Positions 44,949-54,199 of a DNA stretch of 64,000 nt are shown one piece after another. The DNA comes from Holophagales bacterium UBA5704 (GTDB lineage: Bacteria; Acidobacteriota; Thermoanaerobaculia; Multivoradales; UBA5704), in the NCBI GenBank assembly GCA_002420005.1, contig DIHE01000054.1, positions 1 through 64,000 of the forward strand, written 5' to 3'. Both the position numbers and the translations under genes were made by a program. The notes beneath the pieces are model-generated. The model made no database searches, had not been told where the DNA came from, and was given only the letters and a program-made list of their open reading frames with translations. Position 1 is the stretch's first letter. Every line of letters begins with the position of its first letter.

Positions 44949-45904
44949 CTTGATCCTCCTGTTGCGGCCCGCAGAGCGGGCGGCGGTCCTTTGTAGCCGC
45001 GGCGGAACAGCACGGTGCGGTCTCCCGCCTTCACCTGGACCTGAACGTCACGCTGGCGCGAGGGTCCTTCGGAGGTGGCGAAACCGAGCACGTACTGGTG
45101 CCGCAAATCGTCCAGGATGGCGGCGAGCGCCTTCTGCAGGTCCTCCGAACCGGAGATCGAGTAATACCGGCCGCCGGTCGTCGTCGCCAACAGGTTGAGC
45201 ACATCCGCGTAGCGGTAGATCTTCTTCCCTTCGGCGTCGATTTGGAAGGGGTCTCCGGTGGCCATGCCGAGCACGTAGACCGGCACCTGCGCCTGCCGCA
45301 CCAGATCGCGCGCCTGCTCCGGGGCGATCTTGCTCGCGTTGTCGAGCCCGTCGGTGAGCAGGATGGCGAACCGCTTCGGGTTCTTGCCGCTCTGCGACAG
45401 ACCCGGCACCGCGGTCACGGCATCATGGAGGGCGGTCGTGCTCCAGCCCTTCCACAGCAGGATCGACTCGCGCAGCGCACCCAGGTCCGAGGTGAACGGC
45501 ACCTCCACCTCCAGCCCCTCCCCGGCGAACGTGGCCAGGGCCAGCTCATCGCCCGGCAGCGCCTTGTCCAGGAAGAACCGCACCGCTTCCCGGCTCAAAT
45601 CCAGGCTGCGCCCCTCCATGCTGCCCGAAAGGTCCTGCAGCACCATCACGCTCGCCGGAGCCTCCAGCCGGTACTCGAAGCTGTCGATCGGCACCGGCTT
45701 GCCGTCCACCAACAGCCGGAAGTCCCTCTTGTCGAGGTTCTTGACGTAGCGCGCTCCCGAGCGGACCACCACCGGCACCAGCACGTAGGCGACCGCCACC
45801 TCTTCGGTGAAATGTGCCGCCGGGTCGATCGGCGCCGGCTCCTGGGCGGCGAGCGGAAGGACGGCCGGAAGCACCGTCAGGATCAGCCACCAAGGTCGTG
45901 TCAT
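44945..45904 (-). CDS. VWFA-related domain protein
   Basis: A 319-residue exported protein (signal PWWLILTVLPAVLPLAAQ). The von Willebrand A domain has the MIDAS motif VLQDLSGSMEGR, then LPGDELALATFA and FAILLTDGLDNASK. The N-terminal VLVPVVVRSGARYVKNLDKR and VDGKPVPIDSFEYR are typical of the acidobacterial VWFA-related family (TIGR03436-like), a useful taxonomic hint. Function is unknown; protein-protein contact outside the cytoplasm is probable. ATG 45904 is preferred; 45916 also possible. Coupled to the OmpA-like gene. Confidence 0.88.
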   Translation of the reverse strand: MTRPWWLILTVLPAVLPLAAQEPAPIDPAAHFTEEVAVAYVLVPVVVRSGARYVKNLDKRDFRLLVDGKPVPIDSFEYRLEAPASVMVLQDLSGSMEGRSLDLSREAVRFFLDKALPGDELALATFAGEGLEVEVPFTSDLGALRESILLWKGWSTTALHDAVTAVPGLSQSGKNPKRFAILLTDGLDNASKIAPEQARDLVRQAQVPVYVLGMATGDPFQIDAEGKKIYRYADVLNLLATTTGGRYYSISGSEDLQKALAAILDDLRHQYVLGFATSEGPSRQRDVQVQVKAGDRTVLFRRGYKGPPPALRAATGGSR

Positions 45905-45963
45905 GTATGGGATCATGCCAGATCACGGGGCGCGTCCACCCGCCCCGCCAAGAGAGGAGCGGC

Positions 45964-46203
45964 ATGGCCGACGAGATCAACATCCGCAATATATCGGTCA
46001 AATGCGGACATTGCAATACGTATCAGACCCTCTGCGCCTACAGCCGCAGGGAGGAGTGGAACGTCTACACCTACGAGTGCGAGAACGACACCTGCGACCC
46101 GAACGTCACCCGCACCCTCATCGAGGTCCCCGCCGAGCTGGACTCCTTCGCGCGCCGCGACCCGGAGTGGAAAGGCGGCGGCAAGCACGGGGAGCACGGG
46201 TAG
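45964..46203 (+). CDS. Small zinc-ribbon-like protein
   Basis: A 79-residue cytoplasmic protein. VKCGHCNTYQTLCAYS and YTYECENDTCDPNVT give two Cys pairs that could bind one zinc; the C-terminus is charged (KGGGKHGEHG). No family recognised. AGAGAGGAG lies 4 bp before ATG 45964. Divergent from the VWFA-related gene by 59 bp; no obvious partner. Confidence 0.75.
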   Translation: MADEINIRNISVKCGHCNTYQTLCAYSRREEWNVYTYECENDTCDPNVTRTLIEVPAELDSFARRDPEWKGGGKHGEHG

Positions 46204-46341
46204 GCCCCCTCCCCGACCCTCCCCCGCAAGCGGGAGAGGGCGCCCCCTCCCACCCAAGGGAAGTCTAAGCTCAAATCCTGGCGAGCCCGGCGGAGCGCTT
46301 CCCCTCTCCCGCTTCAGCGGGGGAGGGGCCAGGGGAGGGGG
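46204..46341. repeat. Inverted pair of GC-rich REP-like palindromes
   Basis: CCCTCCCCCGC-AAG-CGGGAGAGGG (46217-46240) and CCCTCTCCCGCTTCAGCGGG (from 46302) are two imperfect palindromes in opposite orientation with similar flanks, about 60 bp apart. Such elements are scattered in many genomes. The right one lies inside the end of the propeller gene and encodes its PSPGPSPAEAGEG tail. Confidence 0.7.
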
Positions 46342-47359
46342 CATCCAGCTTCGAGTACCCCATCCCGTCCGGTTCCTTGCCGGCGGTCAGCGAGCCGACC
46401 GCCGTCCAGGTCTCCAGATCGAGGATGGTGATCTGGTCGGCGTTGGCATGCGCCACGTAGGCACGCTTGCCGTCCGGCGCGATCTCGATGCCGATCGGCA
46501 CCGAGCTGCTGCCGAAATCGCCCATCAACCGGCCGTCGGTCTCCTTGGCGGTCGGCGCCAGGGAGATGCGGCGCTCCAGCTTGCGATCCGCCGTGGTGAA
46601 GACCGCGAGGTCGCCGGACTTCGCATTCGAGACCAGCACCCGCGAGCCGTCCGGGGTCGCTTCGACGCGGATGGGGAACGAGGCACAGGGCAGGGAAGTC
46701 AGCACCTCCAGGCTCGCGGCGTCGAGCACCGACACGGTGTCCACGGCGCGGTTGGTCACCCAGACCTGCTTGCCGTCGGGCGTGACGGCGATCCCCTCCG
46801 CCCCGTCGCCGGTCGGTACGTTCTTGAGCAGCACCTTCGCCTTCCCGTCGATCGCCGACACCGTGCCGGAGCGGATGCTGGAGACGAACGCCCGGGAGCC
46901 GTCCGGCGTCACCGCGACCATGTGGGAGATCTCCTGTCCGGTCGCGACGGTGGAGAGCACCTTGCCGGCCTCGACGTCCACCTCCAGCAGCGCCTTGCTC
47001 ACCTCGGAAGTGACGAGGGCGCGGTGCTCGTCCAGAAAGACCATGCCGTGCGGCCTCCGGTGCTCCCCGAGGTCGATCGTCCGCACCACCTTGGCGGCGG
47101 CGACGTCGAGGAGCGTGAGGGTCGAGCCGGCGTTCTCCGGACCCGCGAGGCCATAGTTGGCCACCAGGGCGAGCCCGCCGCCCGGTGACACCGCCACCTC
47201 ATGCGGCCCGCTCCCCACCGGCAACGTGGCCACCACCTTCCCTTCCGGCAACGCCACCAGGGAGACCGTCGCCTCCGCCTTGTTGGCCACGATCAATGTG
47301 GCGGCCTCTGCGACACCGGAAGAGAGGAGGAGGGAGAGGAGGAGGATCGATTTTGCCAT
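46271..47359 (-). CDS. YVTN-family beta-propeller protein
   Basis: A 362-residue exported protein (signal LLLSLLLSSGVAEA). Seven blades of the YVTN type: VANKAEATVSLVALPEGKVV, VGSGPHEVAVSPGGGLALVA, VTPDGSRAFVSSIRSGTVSA, VTPDGKQVWVTNRAVDTVSV, ATPDGSRVLVSNAKSGDLAV, APDGKRAYVAHANADQITIL. Such proteins bind ligands or partners in the periplasm. The last 25 residues derive from a GC palindrome rather than the propeller, so the original stop may have been overwritten. ATG 47359. Confidence 0.85.
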   Translation of the reverse strand: MAKSILLLSLLLSSGVAEAATLIVANKAEATVSLVALPEGKVVATLPVGSGPHEVAVSPGGGLALVANYGLAGPENAGSTLTLLDVAAAKVVRTIDLGEHRRPHGMVFLDEHRALVTSEVSKALLEVDVEAGKVLSTVATGQEISHMVAVTPDGSRAFVSSIRSGTVSAIDGKAKVLLKNVPTGDGAEGIAVTPDGKQVWVTNRAVDTVSVLDAASLEVLTSLPCASFPIRVEATPDGSRVLVSNAKSGDLAVFTTADRKLERRISLAPTAKETDGRLMGDFGSSSVPIGIEIAPDGKRAYVAHANADQITILDLETWTAVGSLTAGKEPDGMGYSKLDAPSPGPSPAEAGEGKRSAGLARI

Positions 47360-47447
47360 GGGGAGAACTCTAGCAGAGAGAACCGCCTGCCCGGGGGGCC
47401 GTGCGCCGCCCACCCGGGAGACCGGGAAAGGAGCGGAGGGAGATCTC

Positions 47448-47453
47448 TATAAT
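47448..47453 (+). promoter_or_regulatory. TATAAT box adjoining the mutase start
   Basis: A perfect TATAAT ends 6 bp before ATG 47460, so transcription would begin at or within a base or two of the start codon, a leaderless mRNA. No convincing -35 box or ribosome site is seen. The 10-mer TATAATGGCG also occurs at 53861 before hipB. Confidence 0.65.
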
Positions 47454-47459
47454 GGCGCC

Positions 47460-49079
<1,620 letters not shown>

Positions 49080-49133
49080 GGGCGACCCTTGACGGGGAGC
49101 GGCTCTTGTCGCAGCCTGTGCGCGGAGGATCCC

Positions 49134-49586
49134 ATGCCCAAGAAGCCGCTCTTCGTCCTCGCCGCCCTCGCCCTGCTCCTCTCCGCCGGCTCCGCCCGGG
49201 CGCAGAAGCTCAACGTGAAGCCGGGCCTGTGGGAAGCCAGGGTCTCCGGCATGAGCACCCCGACCCAGGTGTGCTACACGGCCGAGGTCCTGGACCACGG
49301 GTTCTCTCAGATCCAGAATCCGCCCGGTCTGAAGTGCAAGAACGAGATCAAGCAGTCCACCCCGCGCCTCATCGTGGCCCACACCGCGTGCACGGGAAAC
49401 ATGACGGTCGAGGGCGACACCCGGCTGGAGATCACAAGCTCCGAGAGCATGGTGATGGTCTCCGACATGGTGATGGGGACCGGAGGCGGAAAGCAGAAGG
49501 TCCAAGCCACCGTCAACTACAAATGGCTGCGGGCGGATTGTGGCAAGGTGAAACCCTTCGATCCTCAGAATCCTTTCCCGCACTGA
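49134..49586 (+). CDS. DUF3617 family exported protein
   Basis: A 150-residue protein with a signal peptide (residues 1-23, LLLSAGSARAQ). LNVKPGLWEARVSGM is the typical DUF3617 opening, followed by paired cysteines (QVCYTAEV, LKCKNEIK, HTACTGN) and VQATVNYKWLRADCGKVKP at the end. Function unknown; predicted periplasmic. GGAGG (49125-49129) lies 4 bp before ATG 49134. It is 54 bp downstream of the mutase gene and may share its transcript. Confidence 0.88.
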   Translation: MPKKPLFVLAALALLLSAGSARAQKLNVKPGLWEARVSGMSTPTQVCYTAEVLDHGFSQIQNPPGLKCKNEIKQSTPRLIVAHTACTGNMTVEGDTRLEITSSESMVMVSDMVMGTGGGKQKVQATVNYKWLRADCGKVKPFDPQNPFPH

Positions 49587-49990
49587 GCCTTTGGGCGGCG
49601 GACGCGCCAGACGCGGCGCGCCGAAACGGGTGCCACTGAAAGAGCCAGCTTGCCGGCGACGAGGGCCTCCTGCCCGCCGGCGAGGAGGGTCCGCCGGAAC
49701 CCGGTCTGCAGGTCCTTCCCGAGCTGGCGGTAGAGGTAGCTTCCCAGCGGAGTGTCCCAGTGGCCGGGTCGGCCCGGGGTCACGCTTGTGGTCACCGGAA
49801 CGTATTCCGGAATCAGGCCGTATTGGGCAAGAGCCGCCTGGAGGCTGACGTAGGACCCGCGAACCAGCAGGTTGGCGACCAGGAAGGGGTGCGGCAGGAC
49901 CCTTCGGAAGGGAGGCGCGAGCCCATAGAGGCCCCGCCGCACCGCCTGACCTCGCCCTGCCTTGGCGAGCGCCCAGCGGCCCTCTCCTGC
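49565..49990 (-). pseudogene. AbiEi-like antitoxin remnant
   Basis: The minus-strand frame reads LAKAGRGQAVRRGLYGLAPP, then HPFLVANLLVRGSYVSLQAA, LAQYGLIPEYVPVTTSV, WDTPLGSYLYRQL, which follow the AbiEi / type IV antitoxin pattern after its winged helix. The helix-turn-helix part at the start is missing, and after DLQTGFRRTL the frame leaves the family, where relatives continue with an ALL-PEKALLDL segment. Truncated at both ends, so a relic. Partner AbiEii would be a nucleotidyltransferase; one of that type occurs at 63.5 kb but is not adjacent. Confidence 0.6.
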
Positions 49991-50257
49991 GGATTGATTA
50001 ACCGGGGTCTATCCGAGGGCCGCGGAAGGCGGCGACAGTAGGAGCCCTAGCGGCGGTGGGCCACCGGCATGCAATTAAGTTTTTCAATTCAGGGCTAGCG
50101 CGGAGCCGCAGCCGATGGCCGGCTCGGCGGGCCGCGCAGTGCGCTCTCATCCAGAGCGGGGCGAGTGGAGGGAAACTCGCCACTTTCGTCCGTCTCATGT
50201 TCTGGAGAGCCCGGAGCTCAGCACCAGCACCGGCTCACACATCGTGGAGGTGCAGCC
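49991..50257. other. Spacer before the protease cassette
   Basis: Contains an AT-rich stretch AATTAAGTTTTTCAATTCAG near 50076-50095, unusual for this window, which may hold the promoter of the two-gene cassette. GTGGAGG at 50244-50250 is the ribosome site for ATG 50258. No gene seen. Confidence 0.5.
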
Positions 50258-51283
50258 ATGAACCAGCGTCAGCTACTTGTCATGAGGAAGCTTCGGGAGA
50301 TCCAAGAGAGCGATGGGCTCTCGGTCGAGCATCTGGAGGAGATCGTCGCTCCCGCGCTCGAGTTGGAGAGCACTGAGACCGAGGCAGCCGGTTCCCGTAC
50401 CCCAACGGTCACATCCGAGGCAATCGACTCCTGGCGCCGCTTCGAACGAGGTGATCCTCTCGACGAGAGGGATCTCTTTCATCTAGAGAGTATCATCCTG
50501 CCCAATGGCGCCCGGCCTGCCTTCGATATCCAAGGCGACTCGTTCGCCTCTCTCCCCTCTCTTTGGCAAGACATCAACAACCAACGCTCCCTGCTCGAGC
50601 CTCTGATCCGCGGGATCGGGCGCGTGGAGCTGGTCGGACATCCAGAGAGAACCATCGCGGGGACCGCCTTCGTTTGTGGAGCTCGGCGGCTGATGACGAA
50701 TCGGCACGTCGCTGCGCTCTTTACCCAGGGAGTGGGAGCGGGCGCGCAGCTCCAGTTCACCCCGGGAATCGGCATCTCCATCGATCTGAAGGAGGAGGTG
50801 GGGTCAAGTGCCTCCTTGATTCTCGAAGTTACCGCACCAGCTCTGATCATTGAGGAGTGGGACATCGCCATCCTTGAAACCTCAGAGCTTCCAGCCGGGG
50901 TCATCCCGTTGCCGCTGAGCACTGTGGCCCCCAGCCAACTGGAGGAAAGATTGGCGATGGTCGTAGGCTATCCGGCTCAAGATCCAAGCGAAAGCTCGAT
51001 CCAGCAGAACGAAATCTTCCGCAGTGTCTTTGACAAGAAGCGATTGCAGCCGGGCCGACTGAAGGGGTTCGCAAAGGTTCCGTCGTTCGAGCGCACGGTG
51101 AATGCGCTCGCTCACGATTGCACAACTCTCGGAGGAAACTCCGGATCAGCCGTGATCGATATCACATCCGCCAGAGTCGTAGGTATTCATTTCGACGGCC
51201 AACCCCTGGTGGCGAACTTCGCCGTTCCCACCTGGGAGCTCGCTACAGATCATCGCGTGACGGGCGCCGGCGTCGACTTCTGA
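50258..51283 (+). CDS. Cytoplasmic V8/trypsin-like serine protease
   Basis: A 341-residue protein without signal peptide. An N-terminal domain of about 130 residues (helical, acidic, unknown) precedes a chymotrypsin fold with a full triad: His150 in RRLMTNRHVA, Asp202 in EEWDIAILE and Ser295 in LGGNSGSAVID. The GNSGSAV serine motif is of the glutamyl-endopeptidase (V8) type. Cytoplasmic trypsin-like proteases with an N-terminal adaptor domain are common effectors in conflict systems. Base composition is clearly lower in GC than the flanks, suggesting transfer. It is followed after 11 bp by the coiled-coil gene, probably one transcript. Confidence 0.82.
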   Translation: MNQRQLLVMRKLREIQESDGLSVEHLEEIVAPALELESTETEAAGSRTPTVTSEAIDSWRRFERGDPLDERDLFHLESIILPNGARPAFDIQGDSFASLPSLWQDINNQRSLLEPLIRGIGRVELVGHPERTIAGTAFVCGARRLMTNRHVAALFTQGVGAGAQLQFTPGIGISIDLKEEVGSSASLILEVTAPALIIEEWDIAILETSELPAGVIPLPLSTVAPSQLEERLAMVVGYPAQDPSESSIQQNEIFRSVFDKKRLQPGRLKGFAKVPSFERTVNALAHDCTTLGGNSGSAVIDITSARVVGIHFDGQPLVANFAVPTWELATDHRVTGAGVDF

Positions 51284-51294
51284 AAGGGCTACTT

Positions 51295-52587
51295 ATGTCG
51301 CGAAACTCGTGGTCAATCGCGCGCATCGCAAGCATCGCACTGCTATCAATGGGAGGAATCGCTTTCATGGCAACCGGACAAGAGCCGCAAAACCCTGATC
51401 CCCAGGCAGCCAAGGCCGCGGCGGAGACCCGGAAGGCCGAGGCGGAAGCACGGAAAGCCGAGGCAGACGCGGAAAAGGCTGCGTCAGACGCAGAGAAGGC
51501 GGCAGCCGAAGCCGCCTTGGCGGCCCTCAAGGCCAAGATCGGAGGAGTCCCAGATTCGGGTATTTCCGGCGATGTCACGCTCAAGGACAAGGCAGGGTCG
51601 GCCGAAGCCACCTTGCTGGCGGCCAAAGCCGTCAATGCGGCAGCCCAGAGAATCACCGATGAACTTCCGCAAGGCCCGAAAACAATCCTGCTCTATGCGG
51701 CAGGGGAAATACCGAGTTTCCAGGAGCTGATCGCGTTCCGATCCCAGGTCGCGCTTACCAGAGGGGCTTTCAACAACGCGGTTGTAAAATCTGACGACGT
51801 CAAAGCAAAGGCACCGAAGCCGATCGGGGTTACGGGTGGCGAGACCCCCTTCCTGCCCGCGGCAGGGCTCGCTCTCGAAGCCATTAGCAAGCTGGTCGGC
51901 TTTTTCCGGTCAGATTTCACGGTCGGCGGCGTGGACGTCTCTCAGGATGACTCTCTTTTGGTACACGCACTGGCTGGCCGCATCGCCAGCTCAGGCAAAC
52001 AGCTCACCGTTCAGCTCCTGGGAACTTACAACCCTGGGTCAGTTTTGGACCCAGCAGCCGGCATCCTCAAGGATCTATCCGACCTTTCTGGACTCAAGGT
52101 AAAAGCTATCAACATTGCAAGCTTCCACGACCAGATGACAGCGCATTTTACAAAAACCGCGGAAGCCGAGAAAGACCCCGCGAAGAAGAGAAATCTTCAA
52201 GAAAACGCCTCACTCCACAAAGAGGCGGGCGACACCTTGAGAGCTGCGGTTGCTCTCTACGACGGATTTTTAAGCAAGTTAACGGCGACCAACGACAAAG
52301 GGCTGGTCCCTTTGACCCAAGTCGTACGAGACTCCGTCGTCGCCGACTCTCTTGCAAAGGGTGCGTTGCTCCTGATCGTCAAGCTCCAGAAAAGCGGTGG
52401 TACCTTCTACACCAAGAAGAACCTCTGGACTTTCTTTGGCGGTATGCCCATCTTTCACATGGGGGGCGTAGTCGTGAGCTTCGTGCTGCTCGACGGAAAG
52501 GATGGTCACGTGCTTGGTTCAGGTGCGGTCCCTGTCCATGGTGGGTTCGTCCGGGCAGGCCAACTCCAGAGCGTCGTCGAAAACTAG
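51295..52587 (+). CDS. Exported Ala-rich coiled-coil protein of unknown function
   Basis: A 430-residue protein with an N-terminal hydrophobic signal (residues 8-27, ARIASIALLSMGGIAFMATG). Residues 37-82 are an Ala/Glu/Lys heptad coil (AETRKAEAEARKAEADAEKA). The remaining 350 residues contain LLYAAGEIPSFQELIAFR, ASLHKEAGDTLRAAVALYDG and LLIVKLQKSGGTFYTKKNLW; no family recognised. ACCAAGAAGAACCTC and similar stretches show lower GC than neighbours. GAAAGGG is the only ribosome-site candidate. It pairs with the protease gene; a role as substrate, inhibitor or partner is possible. Confidence 0.7.
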   Translation: MSRNSWSIARIASIALLSMGGIAFMATGQEPQNPDPQAAKAAAETRKAEAEARKAEADAEKAASDAEKAAAEAALAALKAKIGGVPDSGISGDVTLKDKAGSAEATLLAAKAVNAAAQRITDELPQGPKTILLYAAGEIPSFQELIAFRSQVALTRGAFNNAVVKSDDVKAKAPKPIGVTGGETPFLPAAGLALEAISKLVGFFRSDFTVGGVDVSQDDSLLVHALAGRIASSGKQLTVQLLGTYNPGSVLDPAAGILKDLSDLSGLKVKAINIASFHDQMTAHFTKTAEAEKDPAKKRNLQENASLHKEAGDTLRAAVALYDGFLSKLTATNDKGLVPLTQVVRDSVVADSLAKGALLLIVKLQKSGGTFYTKKNLWTFFGGMPIFHMGGVVVSFVLLDGKDGHVLGSGAVPVHGGFVRAGQLQSVVEN

Positions 52588-52621
52588 GCCGCAGACTCAT
52601 CGGCCAACCTTCCCAAAGCAA

Positions 52622-52657
52622 GACCCTCCGCCCCGCAGACTCGCCGGGCGGAGGGTC
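52622..52657 (+). terminator. Hairpin after the protease cassette
   Basis: GACCCTCCGCC (52622-52632) pairs perfectly over 11 bp with GGCGGAGGGTC (52647-52657), loop of 14 nt. It follows the coiled-coil gene by 34 bp. No T tract follows. Confidence 0.7.
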
Positions 52658-52782
52658 GCTCACAGAGGCCCCTCTGCTTCGGTAAGGAGGGAGAGGCAAG
52701 TTCCGCGCGTCAAAGCTCATCCATTCGTGGCTGAGGCGGCGGGTGGCGTATCATGATGTCCGCCGGAGAGGCGAACCATCCT

Positions 52783-53754
52783 ATGAGAGCCATCGGTCTT
52801 CAAACCTCGCTGCCGATCGACGATCCCGAAAGCCTGTTCGCATTCGAGGCGCCTACGCCGGTGCCCGGTTCGCGCGACCTTCTCGTGCGGGTGCGGGCGG
52901 TCTCGGTCAATCCGGTGGACTGGAAGCAGCGGCAGCGCGCCGCCCAGGGCGTGCGCCTGCCGGAGCCGAAGATCCTCGGCTATGACGCGTCCGGCGTGGT
53001 GGAGGCGGTGGGGCCGCTGGTGCAGCTGTTCCAGCCCGGGGACGCGGTGTTCTACGCGGGGAGCATCCAACGCCAGGGGACGAACGCCGAGCTGCATCTG
53101 GTCGATGAGCGGATCGTCGGCCGCAAGCCGGCGACGCTCACCGATGCCGAGGCGGCGGCGCTGCCGCTAACCGCGCTCACGGCCTGGGAGGCCATCTTCG
53201 ACCGGATGCGCCTCGCAGAGGGAGGCGGCGCCGGCAAGGCGCTGCTGATCGTCGGCGGAGCGGGAGGAGTCGGCTCGATCGCGATCCAGATCGCCCGGCA
53301 GCTCACCCGGCTGGAGGTCATCGCCACGGCATCACGGGAGGAGTCGGCCCGCTGGTGCCGCGACCTCGGGGCGCACGCGATCGCCGACCACCGGAACCTC
53401 CTGGAGTCGGTGCGCAGCCTGGGACGGCGGCACGTCGACTACATCCTCTGCACCAACGACTTCGAGGGCCACTGGAGCGCGTTGTGCGAGCTGATCGCGC
53501 CGCAGGGCTCGATCTGCTCGATCCTCGGCGCCAAGCAGCTCGACGTGAGCCCGCTCATGGGCAAGAGCGCGACGCTCGCCTGGGAGCTGATGTTCACCCG
53601 CTCCAGCCATGCGACGGACGACATGGCCGAGCAACACCGCATCCTCGACCGGGTGGCCGACCTGGCCGACGCCGGCCGGCTGCGCACCACGCTGACCGAG
53701 ACGCTCGCCGGCTTCACCGTCGCCAACCACCAACAGGCGCACACCCTGGCCTAA
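52783..53754 (+). CDS. Zinc-binding-ADH family (MDR) oxidoreductase, C-terminus cut by an in-frame stop
   Basis: A 323-residue protein. GroES-like part: VRAVSVNPVDWKQRQ, LGYDASGVVEAVGP, FQPGDAVFYAG. Rossmann part: LLIVGGAGGVGSIAIQIARQ. It belongs to the quinone-reductase-like MDR group (TIGR02817-like), using NAD(P)H. Relatives end in H-LIESG-x-IGK-x-LEGF. Here TAA at 53752-53754 follows AHTLA, and the same frame goes on as SGRMIGKLAITYAA to TGA 53797-53799. A single GAA-to-TAA change would explain this. Loss of 15 residues may reduce dimer stability. ATG 52783 chosen with GGAGAGG upstream. Confidence 0.82.
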   Translation: MRAIGLQTSLPIDDPESLFAFEAPTPVPGSRDLLVRVRAVSVNPVDWKQRQRAAQGVRLPEPKILGYDASGVVEAVGPLVQLFQPGDAVFYAGSIQRQGTNAELHLVDERIVGRKPATLTDAEAAALPLTALTAWEAIFDRMRLAEGGGAGKALLIVGGAGGVGSIAIQIARQLTRLEVIATASREESARWCRDLGAHAIADHRNLLESVRSLGRRHVDYILCTNDFEGHWSALCELIAPQGSICSILGAKQLDVSPLMGKSATLAWELMFTRSSHATDDMAEQHRILDRVADLADAGRLRTTLTETLAGFTVANHQQAHTLA

Positions 53755-53860
53755 TCCGGGCGGATGATCGGCAAGCTGGCGATCACCTACGCGGCCTGAC
53801 GCACACCAAGGAATCGCTCACCGGTGAGCGGTTCTGCCGTCAGAAAGCCCGAAGCGCTCG

Positions 53861-53866
53861 TATAAT
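53861..53866 (+). promoter_or_regulatory. TATAAT box before hipB
   Basis: A perfect TATAAT, 27 bp before the HipB-like ATG, in the 139-bp gap after the ADH-like gene. No good -35 box. GAGAGGAGG at 53877-53885 is the ribosome site. Confidence 0.5.
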
Positions 53867-53893
53867 GGCGGTTGTCGAGAGGAGGCGGACCCC

Positions 53894-54199
53894 ATGGAGA
53901 GGTTCTCGTTGCGCCTGCCGGAGCAGGTCAGCCAGACCTTGGCGGCGCGGGTGAAGGCCTTGCGGCTGGACCGAGGGTGGAAGCAGGCGACGTTGGCCGA
54001 GCGAGCCGGCGTGAGCTTGGCGTCGCTCCGGCGGTTCGAGGCGTCCGGTCGCGCCTCGCTGCAGCACGTCCTCCTCCTCGCCTTCGCTTTGCATCGGCTG
54101 GACGACTTCGACGCCCTGCTGCTGCCGCCTCCCGCGTCCTCGATCGCCGAGCTCGAAGCGGCGGAGCGCAAACCTGTGCGGCGGCGGGGGCGGGTGTGA
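53894..54199 (+). CDS. HipB-like helix-turn-helix antitoxin
   Basis: A 101-residue protein. Residues 14-72 form an XRE-type HTH: LAARVKALRLDRGWKQATLA, ERAGVSLASLRRFEASGR. The basic C-terminal tail (RKPVRRRGRV) may contact DNA or HipA. It probably represses the hipBA operon and neutralises HipA. GTGA overlap with hipA gives tight coupling. Longer than E. coli HipB (88 residues). Confidence 0.88.
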   Translation: MERFSLRLPEQVSQTLAARVKALRLDRGWKQATLAERAGVSLASLRRFEASGRASLQHVLLLAFALHRLDDFDALLLPPPASSIAELEAAERKPVRRRGRV

